A stretch of 26,335 nucleotides of DNA from an uncultured Clostridia bacterium (lineage in GTDB: Bacteria > Bacillota > Clostridia > Christensenellales > UBA1242): assembly GCA_944372745.1 (NCBI GenBank), contig CALWAB010000037.1:1-26335 (forward strand). Reading direction: 5' to 3'. Below, piece after piece: positions 1 to 8,035 of this stretch; the stretch's first letter is position 1, and each line of letters begins with the position of its first letter. The position numbers and the translations under genes are program-made. The notes under the pieces are model-generated. The model saw only the letters and a list, made by a program, of their open reading frames with translations, did no database searches and was not told the DNA's origin.

Positions 1-1
1 G

Positions 2-2470
2 GAAAAACAAAAAATTATTGATATTTATAAAAAACAGAAAGCAAAGGGTATTTGTACATTTCAGACTTTATCTAACGCAGATGCATATGCTTTATATTTA
101 GACAAAGATGCTGCAGAATATCAAGTAAATTCGCTTATAGAAAATGGTGATTTAGTAGTTGATTTAAATTCTAAATTTTTAAGTACACCGCAGGAAATGG
201 GCTTGGTTCATGGTGTGTTATCAAAAAATCCTAAAGGATATGGGTTTGTTGCGGTTGAAGGACAAATAGAAGATATTTTTATACCTGCTGTATTTATGGG
301 CAAGGCTTTATATGGGGATAGAGTCTTAGTTGAAGTTGTAGACGATAAATTTAACGAAGGCAAAAAATGTGGCATAATTCGTGCAGTAACAGGTCATACA
401 ACTAAAAATGTTGTTGGGACGATTGAAAAACATGGAAAAAAGTTATTTTTAGTGCCAGACGAAGCAGATAGATATCCTATGATTGAAATAGAACCAAACT
501 TTACTTTAGACGCTTTGCCTAATGATAAGGTTGTTGTGAAAATTCAAAGTTATGAAGATAGATTGCCACATGGTGAAGTAGTAGAAATTCTTGGGGACAG
601 TTATGATGCGTCAGTACAAGTTCGTGGTATTTTGCGTTCTTACGATTTAAATGAGGTGTACCCTCAAAAACAAGTTGATTATGCAAAAAAAATACCTCAA
701 GTTGTAACGCCTGAACAAACAAAAGGGCGTTTGGACCTTCGCGATCAGCTTATTTTTACAATTGATGGGGATGATGCAAAAGATTTTGATGATGCAATAT
801 CATTGACAATAAATGATGATGGCACATACCATTTAGGGGTTCATATTGCTGATGTGTCTGAATATGTTCAACCTAATTCTATCTTAGCTGAAGAAGCGTA
901 TGAAAGAGCTACAAGTAATTATTTTCCTAGATTGGTTATACCAATGTTACCAACTGAATTGTCTAATGGAATATGTTCTCTTAATCCACATGTAGATAGA
1001 TTGACCTTATCAGTTTTTATGGATATTGATAAAAATGGTAGAGTTTTGAATTTTGATATTCATAAGGCAGTTATTAATTCTAAGGAAAGAATGACTTATA
1101 AGAATTTCCAAAAAATACTTGATGGGGATAAGGAAATGTGTTTGAGATATCCTCACTTGATTGACATTGCACATAATATGGAAAAATTATCTGATATCTT
1201 ATCAAGGAATAGAGATAGGCGTGGTGAATTAAATTTTGATTTGCCTGAGACAGAAATTATATTAGACGAAAATAATGAAGTTATAGATATACAAGCGTAC
1301 CCAATAGAAAAGTCAAATCAATTAATAGAAAGTTTTATGGTAGTTACAAATGAGGCTGTAGCTGAATATATGGGAAAAATGAAAATTCCTGCTATATATA
1401 GAGTGCATAATATTCCTGACCCTGATAGGCTCGCTTCATTTAATAGATTCTTAGGTCAATATGGGTTGGCAATTAAATGTGATGGTGATGATTTTGCAGA
1501 AATAAAACCTTTGGATTTTCAAAGATTGCTTAAAGAAATTGAAAACGAAGAATATGGAGAAGTTGTTCGTAAAGTAGCATTGCGCAGTACAAAAAAAGCT
1601 TATTACGATGTGGAGGATTTAGGACATTTTGCACTTGCAAATAAACACTATTGCCACTTTACTTCACCTATTCGCAGATTGCCAGACTTAATTATTCACA
1701 CAATTATAAAAGAGTATTTAGATGGCCGTTTAAATGATGAAAGAAAAAAATATTGGCAACATTATACTATAGATTTAGCAAGGAATTCTAGTGAAAAAGA
1801 AAGAAATGCTGATGAAGCAGAACGCACTGTCAATGATTATTATATGTGCAAGTATATGGCAAAATTTATTGGCGAAGAATTTGAGGGCAAAGTAAATGGT
1901 GTAACTGCAGATAGAATTTTTGTAGAATTACCAAATACCGTAGAGGGTGCTATAAAGATAGCGGAATTGCCATTTGATAATTATGTATTGGATGAAGATT
2001 TGCACAGATTAGATGGACAGCATATGTCATTTAGAATGGGAGATAGTGTTAAAATTAAAGTTTTAAGTGTAAACGAAATAGCACGCGAAATTAATTTTGG
2101 ATTAGTAAGAGATTTTGTCAAAGATTATCAAACTGTTAATTTAGATAGAGAGCCAATAATAAGAAAAAAGGTTTATGACAAAGATGGTGAAACTTATTTT
2201 GTCGAAAGAAGAAGTGGGGATGAAAGCAGACAACAATTTTTAGCTCGAATTGGAAAAGACGAACCTAATAGAAATAGGAATTCACATAAAGGACAAAAGG
2301 GGAAAGGTAACAAAAGAAGTTCAAAATACTTAGAAGGTTATGAAGGGGATTCTAGAAGATTTGATAATAAAAAAAAAGAAAATGAAGAAGAAAAAAATCA
2401 ACGCAGGTCATTTCAACAAAATAGATATTTAAAGAATAAAAAAGATTGTGAAGAAGAAATTGACAGATAG
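2..2470 (+). CDS. rnr: Ribonuclease R (5' partial)
   Basis: This is a 3'-to-5' exoribonuclease of the RNase II/RNB superfamily. It degrades structured RNA and, with SmpB-tmRNA, non-stop mRNAs. The frame is open from base 2, so the ATG at 197 is internal: the 65 codons before it (EKQKIIDIYKKQ...) look like the winged-helix RNase R N-terminus, and probably only a few residues are missing. Base 1 is G, compatible with the last base of an ATG. About 822 residues are visible. Cold-shock-like domains follow the N-terminal domain. The RNB catalytic core has the aspartate cluster TIDGDDAKDFDDA encoded at 761-796. An S1 domain starts at EEFEGKVNGVTADRIFVELP, and a long Lys/Arg/Glu-rich tail closes the protein, as is common in Firmicute RNase R. 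smpB follows after 121 bp with no convincing terminator between. Family assignment is secure. Confidence 0.95.
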   Translation, partial: EKQKIIDIYKKQKAKGICTFQTLSNADAYALYLDKDAAEYQVNSLIENGDLVVDLNSKFLSTPQEMGLVHGVLSKNPKGYGFVAVEGQIEDIFIPAVFMGKALYGDRVLVEVVDDKFNEGKKCGIIRAVTGHTTKNVVGTIEKHGKKLFLVPDEADRYPMIEIEPNFTLDALPNDKVVVKIQSYEDRLPHGEVVEILGDSYDASVQVRGILRSYDLNEVYPQKQVDYAKKIPQVVTPEQTKGRLDLRDQLIFTIDGDDAKDFDDAISLTINDDGTYHLGVHIADVSEYVQPNSILAEEAYERATSNYFPRLVIPMLPTELSNGICSLNPHVDRLTLSVFMDIDKNGRVLNFDIHKAVINSKERMTYKNFQKILDGDKEMCLRYPHLIDIAHNMEKLSDILSRNRDRRGELNFDLPETEIILDENNEVIDIQAYPIEKSNQLIESFMVVTNEAVAEYMGKMKIPAIYRVHNIPDPDRLASFNRFLGQYGLAIKCDGDDFAEIKPLDFQRLLKEIENEEYGEVVRKVALRSTKKAYYDVEDLGHFALANKHYCHFTSPIRRLPDLIIHTIIKEYLDGRLNDERKKYWQHYTIDLARNSSEKERNADEAERTVNDYYMCKYMAKFIGEEFEGKVNGVTADRIFVELPNTVEGAIKIAELPFDNYVLDEDLHRLDGQHMSFRMGDSVKIKVLSVNEIAREINFGLVRDFVKDYQTVNLDREPIIRKKVYDKDGETYFVERRSGDESRQQFLARIGKDEPNRNRNSHKGQKGKGNKRSSKYLEGYEGDSRRFDNKKKENEEEKNQRRSFQQNRYLKNKKDCEEEIDR

Positions 2471-2547
2471 AAATAACAAAAAACACTAAAAAATAAATAA
2501 ATTCATATATATTTTATAAAAAAACATTAAAAAATTTTAAAAGGGTA

Positions 2548-2575
2548 TTGCAAAATCTTTATTTTGTGGTATAAT
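2548..2575 (+). promoter_or_regulatory. Predicted sigma-A promoter of smpB
   Basis: The -35 TTGCAA (2548-2553), a 16-bp spacer and the -10 TATAAT (2570-2575) are preceded by an extended TGG. The predicted transcript start is about 2582, only some 10 nt before the GTG start of smpB. Confidence 0.7.
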
Positions 2576-2591
2576 ACAGGTGTAGTGAATT

Positions 2592-3035
2592 GTGAAAATC
2601 ATTGCTACGAACAAAAAAGCGTATTTTGAGTATGAAATCTTAGAAACTTATGAAGCAGGCATTGTTTTAATGGGATGCGAAGTTAAGTCTATAAGAGAAG
2701 GGCATGTAAGTTTACTTAATAGTTTCGTACAAGTGACTAAGGGTGAAATGTGGTTAAAAAATTGTTATATCAAAACTTATGAAAAAACAACTTCATTTTG
2801 CCCTGACGAAAGACAAAAGCGTAAATTATTAATGAACAAAAAAGAAATACTAAAAATACAAGCGCAAGTTAGTGAGAAGGGCTTAAGTGTTGTACCGCTA
2901 AAAGTTTATCTAAATAAAAAAAATTTAGTTAAAGTTGAAATAGCGTTAGCCCGAGGCAAAAAATTGTATGATAAAAGGCGTACAATTAAAGAACGAGACC
3001 AGAAGAGAGAGCAAGCAAGACAAATTGAGCAATGA
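2592..3035 (+). CDS. smpB: SsrA-binding protein SmpB
   Basis: SmpB binds the tRNA-like domain of tmRNA and delivers it to stalled ribosomes. The 147 residues match the usual family length: an OB-fold core beginning IIATNKKAYFEYEI, the conserved ETYEAGIVLMGCEVKSIREG stretch, and a basic C-terminal tail (KLYDKRRTIKERDQKREQ) of the kind that enters the decoding channel. The start is GTG at 2592; an in-frame TGA at 2586-2588 excludes any upstream start, and the protein already begins where SmpB usually does. There is no clear Shine-Dalgarno site and the predicted leader is about 10 nt, so initiation looks near-leaderless. The stop lies 15 nt before tmRNA, so smpB and ssrA are probably co-transcribed. 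Confidence 0.97.
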   Translation: MKIIATNKKAYFEYEILETYEAGIVLMGCEVKSIREGHVSLLNSFVQVTKGEMWLKNCYIKTYEKTTSFCPDERQKRKLLMNKKEILKIQAQVSEKGLSVVPLKVYLNKKNLVKVEIALARGKKLYDKRRTIKERDQKREQARQIEQ

Positions 3036-3050
3036 ATTCACTCAAAATAA

Positions 3051-3413
3051 GGGGGCGACTTGGCTTCGACATACCAAAATTTGCGTGAAAAAGCGCGCCG
3101 AAGTCCTACTTCGTTAAAAAGGAAATTAAATATAAACGCAAATAATAATGTTTCTGCACCTCGCGGTGCAATGGCATTGGCTGCTTAAGCAGTATGCCTA
3201 GTCTAAATTTATATTATCGTTCGTATATATTTGGGCTTTAGATTAGGACGATAGATTAAAGGTAAGGTTGTGCTTTAATTGAAATTAACAGCCTATAGCA
3301 AAGTTGGGTTTGATTGTGGGCGGACTTTGTAGAATTATGAAAACAATCTACGCACGTAGAAAAGCATAGTAAATTTGGTGTGGACGTGGGTTCAATTCCC
3401 ACCGCTTCCACCA
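3051..3413 (+). ncRNA. ssrA: Transfer-messenger RNA (tmRNA)
   Basis: This is tmRNA in the one-piece form. The 5' end GGGGGCG (3051-3057) pairs with CGCTTCC (3403-3409) as a 7-bp acceptor stem containing two G-U pairs. The discriminator A and an encoded CCA end at 3413. The T arm is GTGGG-TTCAATT-CCCAC, and the 5' end carries the typical GACTTGGCTTCGACA. The tag reading frame starts at the resume codon GCA (3138-3140) and ends at TAA (3186-3188), giving ANNNVSAPRGAMALAA with the expected protease-recognised ALAA end. The rest should fold into the pseudoknots. The length of 363 nt is normal. It lies 15 nt after smpB and 27 nt before the next gene, with no T-run hairpin between, so the 3' end must come from processing. 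Confidence 0.97.
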
Positions 3414-3440
3414 GATGGAAGTAAAAATAAGGAGAAAATT

Positions 3441-4736
3441 ATGGTAACAACTATTTTGGCAAGTGATTTTTGGGGAGCATTCTTGAATGTTCTAGGTATT
3501 GTGGGGTTAGTATTAATCGCTTTGTTCATTGTTGTATTTGTGGCAGACTGGATTTTGTCTACAATTGATGGGAAAGAAGGCATATTCTTCAAAAAGAATA
3601 AAAATCAAGTAAACAATACTACAAATATCACTAATAATTATGGGGATAATTATAATAAACCTGAAGAAAAAGAAGAATTTGTAAAAACAGAAGAAGTAAA
3701 AGAAGAAAAAACTACAGAAGATATTGATTTTGAAAAGGCTAGACAAGAAGAACTAGAATTGAATCAAACTGTTGTCGAAGAGCCTACACCAGAACCTGTT
3801 GTAGAATCTCAAGGACCTGATTATGAAGCTATGATTGAAGAAATCAATAGTACTGCTTTAAATGCTTATAGCAAAGTAAAGAGTGAAGAATTTGCTAGAA
3901 AAGTATTGGGAGCAGAAGGTGCTCAACCACAAGTTGAAGAAATTGAGGAACATGTTGAAGAACCTATAGAAGAAACTTTTGAACATGAAGAAGTTGAAGA
4001 ACCTGTGGAAGAAATTGAAGAACCAATTGATGAACTTGAGGAAGATGAGTACGAAGAAGAGCCTGTAGAAGAAAAAGTTGAAACTGTAGAGAATACTGAA
4101 GCTCAAAATGAAATTTTAAGGCGTCTTGAAGAACAAGTTAATGAATTAAAGCGTCAACTTGAAGAACAACAACGCGAAAATGAAGAACTTAAGAGAATTG
4201 CTGAAGAAGAAAAAGCAAGATTGAACGATTTAATTGCTAAACGCAGTGGCGATGATGACGACGAAGGTAGAAGAATGAAAGATTATGTCGGCAATCTTGA
4301 TGAACTTGAGGCTCGTTTGGAAATTCTTAAAGAAAGACTTAAAGCAAATGAAAAAGAATTAAGAATTAATAAGAAAGAATACATTCCTTTGTCTAGAGTA
4401 AAGAAAACTCTTGAGAGTGATAAGAAAAAATTGCGTAGAAGAGAAGCTATTGTGGCTAAGCGTAAGGTATTGTTATACGGTGTTAATAACTATGCTGATA
4501 TAGACGAAGAAAAGGCTAAGGAATTAAACGAAGAACTTGACTTGCTTGAAGGATTAAGATTGAGTGTGGCTCATTGTGAAGAAGTAATGGAAGCAAATAA
4601 GGATAGATATCCGATTTTGGAACACACTAATAAGATTTTGACAGAAACAAATGCTCAAATTAAAGCTGATATAGCACAAGTTGAAGAAGAAATTGAAGAA
4701 GCTAAAAGACTTCAAGAAGAAGGACAAGAAGAGTAA
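3441..4736 (+). CDS. Membrane-anchored acidic coiled-coil protein of unknown function
   Basis: I do not recognise a named family. The start chosen is ATG 3441, with AAGGAG at 3429-3434; earlier in-frame starts fall inside tmRNA. The protein has 431 residues. One transmembrane segment lies at about residues 14-36, followed by an Asn-rich stretch (QVNNTTNITNNYGDNYN, about 56-72). A very acidic Glu/Pro low-complexity region with EEPVEE-like repeats spans about 73-215. A long predicted coiled coil (LEEQVNELKRQLEEQQRE) runs to about 260, and a second Lys/Glu-rich helical region (RVKKTLESDKKKLRRREA) fills the C-terminus. Positive charges just after the membrane segment suggest a cytoplasmic C-terminal part. 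It follows ssrA by 27 nt and ends at a strong terminator, so it is probably on the rescue transcript. Roles in cell structure or division are possible but unsupported. Confidence 0.85.
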   Translation: MVTTILASDFWGAFLNVLGIVGLVLIALFIVVFVADWILSTIDGKEGIFFKKNKNQVNNTTNITNNYGDNYNKPEEKEEFVKTEEVKEEKTTEDIDFEKARQEELELNQTVVEEPTPEPVVESQGPDYEAMIEEINSTALNAYSKVKSEEFARKVLGAEGAQPQVEEIEEHVEEPIEETFEHEEVEEPVEEIEEPIDELEEDEYEEEPVEEKVETVENTEAQNEILRRLEEQVNELKRQLEEQQRENEELKRIAEEEKARLNDLIAKRSGDDDDEGRRMKDYVGNLDELEARLEILKERLKANEKELRINKKEYIPLSRVKKTLESDKKKLRRREAIVAKRKVLLYGVNNYADIDEEKAKELNEELDLLEGLRLSVAHCEEVMEANKDRYPILEHTNKILTETNAQIKADIAQVEEEIEEAKRLQEEGQEE

Positions 4737-4780
4737 TAAATTTTAGTAATTAAAAATCTATATTATAAATTAGTTAAATA

Positions 4781-4819
4781 AAAATCTTATCAAATCTTTA
4801 CAGATTGATAAGATTTTTT
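4781..4819 (+). terminator. Rho-independent terminator after the ssrA block
   Basis: The left arm is 4781-4797 and the right arm 4802-4817. They give 16 paired bases with one bulged A and a TTAC loop, followed by a run of six T. It closes the smpB-ssrA-coiled-coil block; no earlier terminator is visible. Confidence 0.85.
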
Positions 4820-5018
4820 CTAGTTATCAAACAAAAGATAATTTTTTGTAAGAAATTTGTTTGAGATTGTATAGTAGAAAAGTGGTAAATAGATTATGTT
4901 GCTAATTTAGAATTAAAAAGAAACTATTTTATGTTGTAATTTGATTTGTGTGTTCCATTTTCTTTTAAAAATTTTTTCAATTAGTTAATTTTTTTTAAAA
5001 TTATCGAGGTATATTTAA
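4820..5018. other. A/T-rich intergenic remainder, no gene seen
   Basis: With the terminator before it and the promoter after it, this makes up a gap of about 326 bases. I see no coding frame with a start and ribosome site. The only structure is a 9-bp inverted repeat, TCAAACAAA (4827-4835) against TTTGTTTGA (4856-4864), with a 20-nt A/T-rich spacer. Its function is unknown and it may be chance. Confidence 0.4.
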
Positions 5019-5047
5019 TTGATATTTAAAGTAAAATGTGTTAATAT
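5019..5047 (+). promoter_or_regulatory. Predicted sigma-A promoter of the patatin operon
   Basis: The -35 TTGATA (5019-5024), 17-bp spacer and -10 TAATAT (5042-5047) place the start near 5054, about 9 nt before the ATG and right at the AGGTG ribosome site. Confidence 0.6.
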
Positions 5048-5062
5048 TTTAATAGGTGATTT

Positions 5063-6004
5063 ATGAATTTTTTTAAAAAATACTTAACATGGAAAAAACC
5101 TAAAGATAATGTAATTGTTAATAAAAATAAAATTGGATTGGCGTTAAGTGGTGGTGGTGCTAGAGGTTTTGGACACTTAGGTGCATTAAAAGCTTTTGAA
5201 GAGTTGGGTGTAGAATTTGATTGTGTAGCAGGTACAAGTGTTGGAAGTTTAATCGGAGCTTTATATTGTTATGGAATGAAAGCTGATGAAATAATCGAAA
5301 AAGCACTGCAATTAAAGGTCAAAGATATTAGAACATCAAAAATTATGTTTGTGCCATCTAAAACAAGTAAGTTAGAAGAATTAATCATATCTTTTATGGG
5401 AGATATAGATATTAAAGACTTAAAAAAACCATTTTGTGCAGTAGCGGTAGATATGATAAGTGGGGATGAAGTGGTTTTTTCGGAAGGTAGATTATGTAAA
5501 GTATTGGCAGGTTCATGTGCAGTGCCAGTAGTTTTTGAATGCGTTCCTTATGAAAAAATGAATTTAATGGATGGGGGGTTAGCTAATACAATCCCTGCAG
5601 ATGTTCCTAAAATAATGGGATGCGATAAAGTCATATCAGTCGATATTAACAAATATAGAGGAAGGGGTACAGATAGCACAAAATTATTTGATATACTTAT
5701 GGCGTCAATAAGAATTTTGATGAAATCAAACTGTGTGAAGGGCAAATTGAATAGTGATATACTTATTGAACCGGAGTTAAAAGATTATAAATCTACCAGT
5801 TTTGATGGGGCAGAAGAAATGATTCAAGAAGGATACCGTGCTGTTATGGAGCATAAAGAAGAAATAATGGCTTTATTTAATCAATCTACTGTTCTCAATG
5901 AGCCAAAACCAAAGAAAATAAGAGAGAAAAAGAAGCGCTTTGGTAGGAATAAAACTATTGATATTGAACAGGAAATAGAAATATTTGATAAAAATCTTAA
6001 TTAG
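5063..6004 (+). CDS. Patatin-like phospholipase (RssA/YlbK type)
   Basis: This is a bacterial patatin-like serine acyl hydrolase, predicted to be cytoplasmic or peripheral. The 313 residues show all catalytic elements: the oxyanion motif SGGGARGFGHLG (about 29-40), the nucleophile elbow GTSVG with Ser59, and the DGG motif with Asp170, forming the Ser-Asp dyad. No signal peptide is visible. The N-terminus is basic (KKYLTWKKPK), and a Lys/Arg-rich segment (KPKKIREKKKRFGRNK) near the C-terminus could favour membrane-surface binding. Ribosome site AGGTG precedes the ATG. The next gene starts 9 nt after the stop, so the two form an operon. The natural lipid substrate cannot be read from the sequence. 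The family call is firm; physiological role is open. Confidence 0.92.
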   Translation: MNFFKKYLTWKKPKDNVIVNKNKIGLALSGGGARGFGHLGALKAFEELGVEFDCVAGTSVGSLIGALYCYGMKADEIIEKALQLKVKDIRTSKIMFVPSKTSKLEELIISFMGDIDIKDLKKPFCAVAVDMISGDEVVFSEGRLCKVLAGSCAVPVVFECVPYEKMNLMDGGLANTIPADVPKIMGCDKVISVDINKYRGRGTDSTKLFDILMASIRILMKSNCVKGKLNSDILIEPELKDYKSTSFDGAEEMIQEGYRAVMEHKEEIMALFNQSTVLNEPKPKKIREKKKRFGRNKTIDIEQEIEIFDKNLN

Positions 6005-6013
6005 AGGAAGATT

Positions 6014-7279
6014 ATGTCTAGTAAAAAAAATAATATAAAGAAAATAAAAAGTAAGATGGAGAAAAATTTTACATTTTCTTGGGTTCGCCTCATAATATTT
6101 GTAATACTCGCTATAGCCATTGGATGTACTTATTTAGTAAAAGAGCCAATAGAAAATTTCGTAGCAGATATTTTTGATATTAATATTGAAACTACTGAAC
6201 ATGGTTCTGTAATAACTACAGGAGATTTAGAAGTCCATTTTATAGATGTCGGACAAGGTGATAGTATCGCTATTAGATTTCCTGATGATAAAACAATGAT
6301 TATAGATGCGGGTGATTGGAGTGCTTATAATACGCTAATTCCATATTTAAATGAAATTTTCTTTGAAAATGATGAAGAAAAGGAATTTGATTATGCCTTA
6401 GTAACACATAGTGACAAGGACCATTGTGGTAGTATGGATGAAGTTTATGAAGAATTTCAAATTAATTGTAGTATAAGACCTTATGAATATGCTTTAAATT
6501 GTGATTATGAAGAACCAGAAAATACATATAATGCGACTGAGAAAAATACAGCAACATATCGTGCTTATATTGAAGCTGTTGATTTAGAGAATGATTATTC
6601 AGATAATAGAGATATTATGTATGCACATGCAGGAATAAAGATAGAAAGCGACGATGCTTCGACACAGTATCTTATGGAGTTTTTAACTCCAAATTCTACG
6701 CAGTATGCTGATTCTAATGATTATTCACCAATCATTTTGCTAGAATATCAAGGGAAAAGCATTTTGTTTACGGGAGATGCTAGTGAAGCTCAATTTGAAG
6801 AATTACAAAACCTAATTGAAACTAATTCATCATTAGCTAATCGTTTAAGCAGAATAACTGTATATAAAGCAGCACATCATGGAAGTGCTCTTGAAGGCTG
6901 CAATAATATTACTGTTTTAAGAGAATTAAATCCAGAATATGTAGTAATAAGTTGTGGGTTAGACAATAGTTATGGACATCCGCATCAAGAGTTTTTAGAC
7001 AATTTAGCAAGTGTCAATGTAAATCCGGAAAATATTTATAGGACTGATTTAAATGAAAATATTATTTTTGGAATATCAACTGATGATGGTTCTTTGAATA
7101 TTTTGTCAGATATAGCGGTAGACCCCAATGCTAGTACTGGTTCGGGAAATACAGTAGACCCAGCAGTTATACTGTATTACTCTTGGTGGATTTTGGCAGG
7201 AATTTTGCTTGTTATTTGTTTTATACTTTGTTTTTATAATTATGGATATAAAAAGAGAAATAAAGCTAAAGACAATTAA
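6014..7279 (+). CDS. ComEC-type metallo-beta-lactamase-fold hydrolase, membrane-anchored at both ends
   Basis: The 421 residues resemble the C-terminal MBL domain of ComEC/Rec2 as a separate protein. In order: a Lys-rich N-terminus, a transmembrane segment at about 24-42, the MBL domain starting EVHFIDVGQGDSI, the metal motif THSDKDH (His132, Asp134, Asp136, His137), LFTGDAS, AAHHGS, and SYGHPH near its end. A second transmembrane segment at about 388-407 is followed by a basic tail (KKRNKAKDN). Basic residues at both termini predict both ends inside and the catalytic domain outside the membrane. The channel part of ComEC is absent. Family members are often nucleases, but the substrate here is unknown. 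It is co-transcribed with the patatin gene 9 nt upstream (GAGGA ribosome site) and ends at a shared hairpin terminator. Confidence 0.88.
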   Translation: MSSKKNNIKKIKSKMEKNFTFSWVRLIIFVILAIAIGCTYLVKEPIENFVADIFDINIETTEHGSVITTGDLEVHFIDVGQGDSIAIRFPDDKTMIIDAGDWSAYNTLIPYLNEIFFENDEEKEFDYALVTHSDKDHCGSMDEVYEEFQINCSIRPYEYALNCDYEEPENTYNATEKNTATYRAYIEAVDLENDYSDNRDIMYAHAGIKIESDDASTQYLMEFLTPNSTQYADSNDYSPIILLEYQGKSILFTGDASEAQFEELQNLIETNSSLANRLSRITVYKAAHHGSALEGCNNITVLRELNPEYVVISCGLDNSYGHPHQEFLDNLASVNVNPENIYRTDLNENIIFGISTDDGSLNILSDIAVDPNASTGSGNTVDPAVILYYSWWILAGILLVICFILCFYNYGYKKRNKAKDN

Positions 7280-7304
7280 AAAAGACGACATAAAGTCGTC
7301 TTTT
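7280..7304. terminator. Bidirectional terminator between convergent genes
   Basis: A perfect 10-bp stem, AAAAGACGAC (7280-7289) and GTCGTCTTTT (7295-7304), has a 5-nt loop. It is A-flanked on one side and T-ended on the other. It lies directly after the MBL stop and seven bases from the stop of the minus-strand gene, so it can serve both. Confidence 0.85.
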
Positions 7305-7310
7305 ATGTAT

Positions 7311-7973
7311 TTATTCAATATTAGGTGCTGGTGTAGGGAATAATGGTAAATCAAAATAACCAGAACATACATCTTCTGTAAAACTTTGACAAGGTGGTAT
7401 TAAGCAATATCCATAACTTGGTACTAAAATTTCTGCATCTGCTACCACTTTTAATATTAACGCAAGACAACAATTTACTGTTAAAGGTGATCCAGCGTCT
7501 GGTGGGAAAGTCCCTTCAGTCAATATAACGCCACCAGTTGCTTGTACTGAATAAGGCATAATTGATGGTTGCGGAACATAAAGAACTACATCTTCGTCAA
7601 TAGAGAAAGATCCTCTTGCAGTCCCTGCTACATTATTAGCATCTGTATAAACTACTTCTACAGGTATAGTTACTGTAGCTCGAACTCTAGCGAAATTTGG
7701 TCTATCGTCTAAGCGTTCTATTGATAAATTTGATACAGTAAATGGTTGTGTAGTATCATTTTGCCCTGATACAAATGTAAGTGGGAAAGCAGGGGAAGCA
7801 GGTCTAAAATCGGTTAAGATAATTTCTTGCCCTTCAATTTGTGTTTGTTGTAGACATGCATCAAATACTTTTTGTGTTTGTATACATATTCTCTCACACA
7901 ATCCATTTAGTGGGTTGCCTTGTATGATACCTGGCGTCCTATCGCCTCTAACATTTCCAATAAAAAATGACAT
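7311..7973 (-). CDS. Cysteine-rich protein of unknown function, possibly SPOCS/DUF3794-related
   Basis: The 220 residues have a consensus ribosome site (AAGGAGG read on the minus strand, seven bases before ATG). There is no signal peptide or membrane segment. The N-terminus contains GNVRGDRTPGIIQG followed by three cysteines (Cys26, Cys30, Cys40) in CERICIQTQKVFDAC. The middle is beta-rich with alternating hydrophobics (RVRATVTIPVEVVYTD and GSFSIDEDVVLYVP), and five more cysteines lie near the C-terminus (NCC, GYCLIPPC, DVC). The strand pattern recalls SPOCS/DUF3794 domains found in clostridial spore-envelope proteins such as SipL. That is inference by eye, not an alignment. It is a single-gene unit flanked by genes on the other strand. 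The coding call is strong; the function is unproven. Confidence 0.82.
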   Translation of the reverse strand: MSFFIGNVRGDRTPGIIQGNPLNGLCERICIQTQKVFDACLQQTQIEGQEIILTDFRPASPAFPLTFVSGQNDTTQPFTVSNLSIERLDDRPNFARVRATVTIPVEVVYTDANNVAGTARGSFSIDEDVVLYVPQPSIMPYSVQATGGVILTEGTFPPDAGSPLTVNCCLALILKVVADAEILVPSYGYCLIPPCQSFTEDVCSGYFDLPLFPTPAPNIE

Positions 7974-7993
7974 ATTTTCCTCCTTATAGTGTT

Positions 7994-8022
7994 CTATTAA
8001 ATAATATGTTTTATATTTTCAA
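7994..8022 (-). promoter_or_regulatory. Weak candidate promoter of the minus-strand cysteine-rich gene
   Basis: On the minus strand, TTGAAA (8017-8022) lies 17 bp from TAATAG (7994-7999), a poor -10. A CATATTA-like element also occurs in the spacer and might fit a sporulation sigma factor, but I see no matching -35. Confidence 0.25.
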
Positions 8023-8035
8023 ATTGTGATAGTAT

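Noticed and set aside
3375..3440. N-terminal extension of the coiled-coil gene from a TTG at 3375
   Set aside because: It lies inside the tmRNA T arm and acceptor stem; ATG 3441 has a proper ribosome site.
3858..4106. Minus-strand frame rich in Phe across the coiled-coil gene
   Set aside because: It is the antisense image of Glu/Lys-rich codons (GAA/AAA read as TTC/TTT), with no start context.
7990..8010. Sporulation-sigma -10 (CATATTA type) for the minus-strand gene
   Set aside because: Only a degenerate -10 is present and no matching -35; too weak to call.
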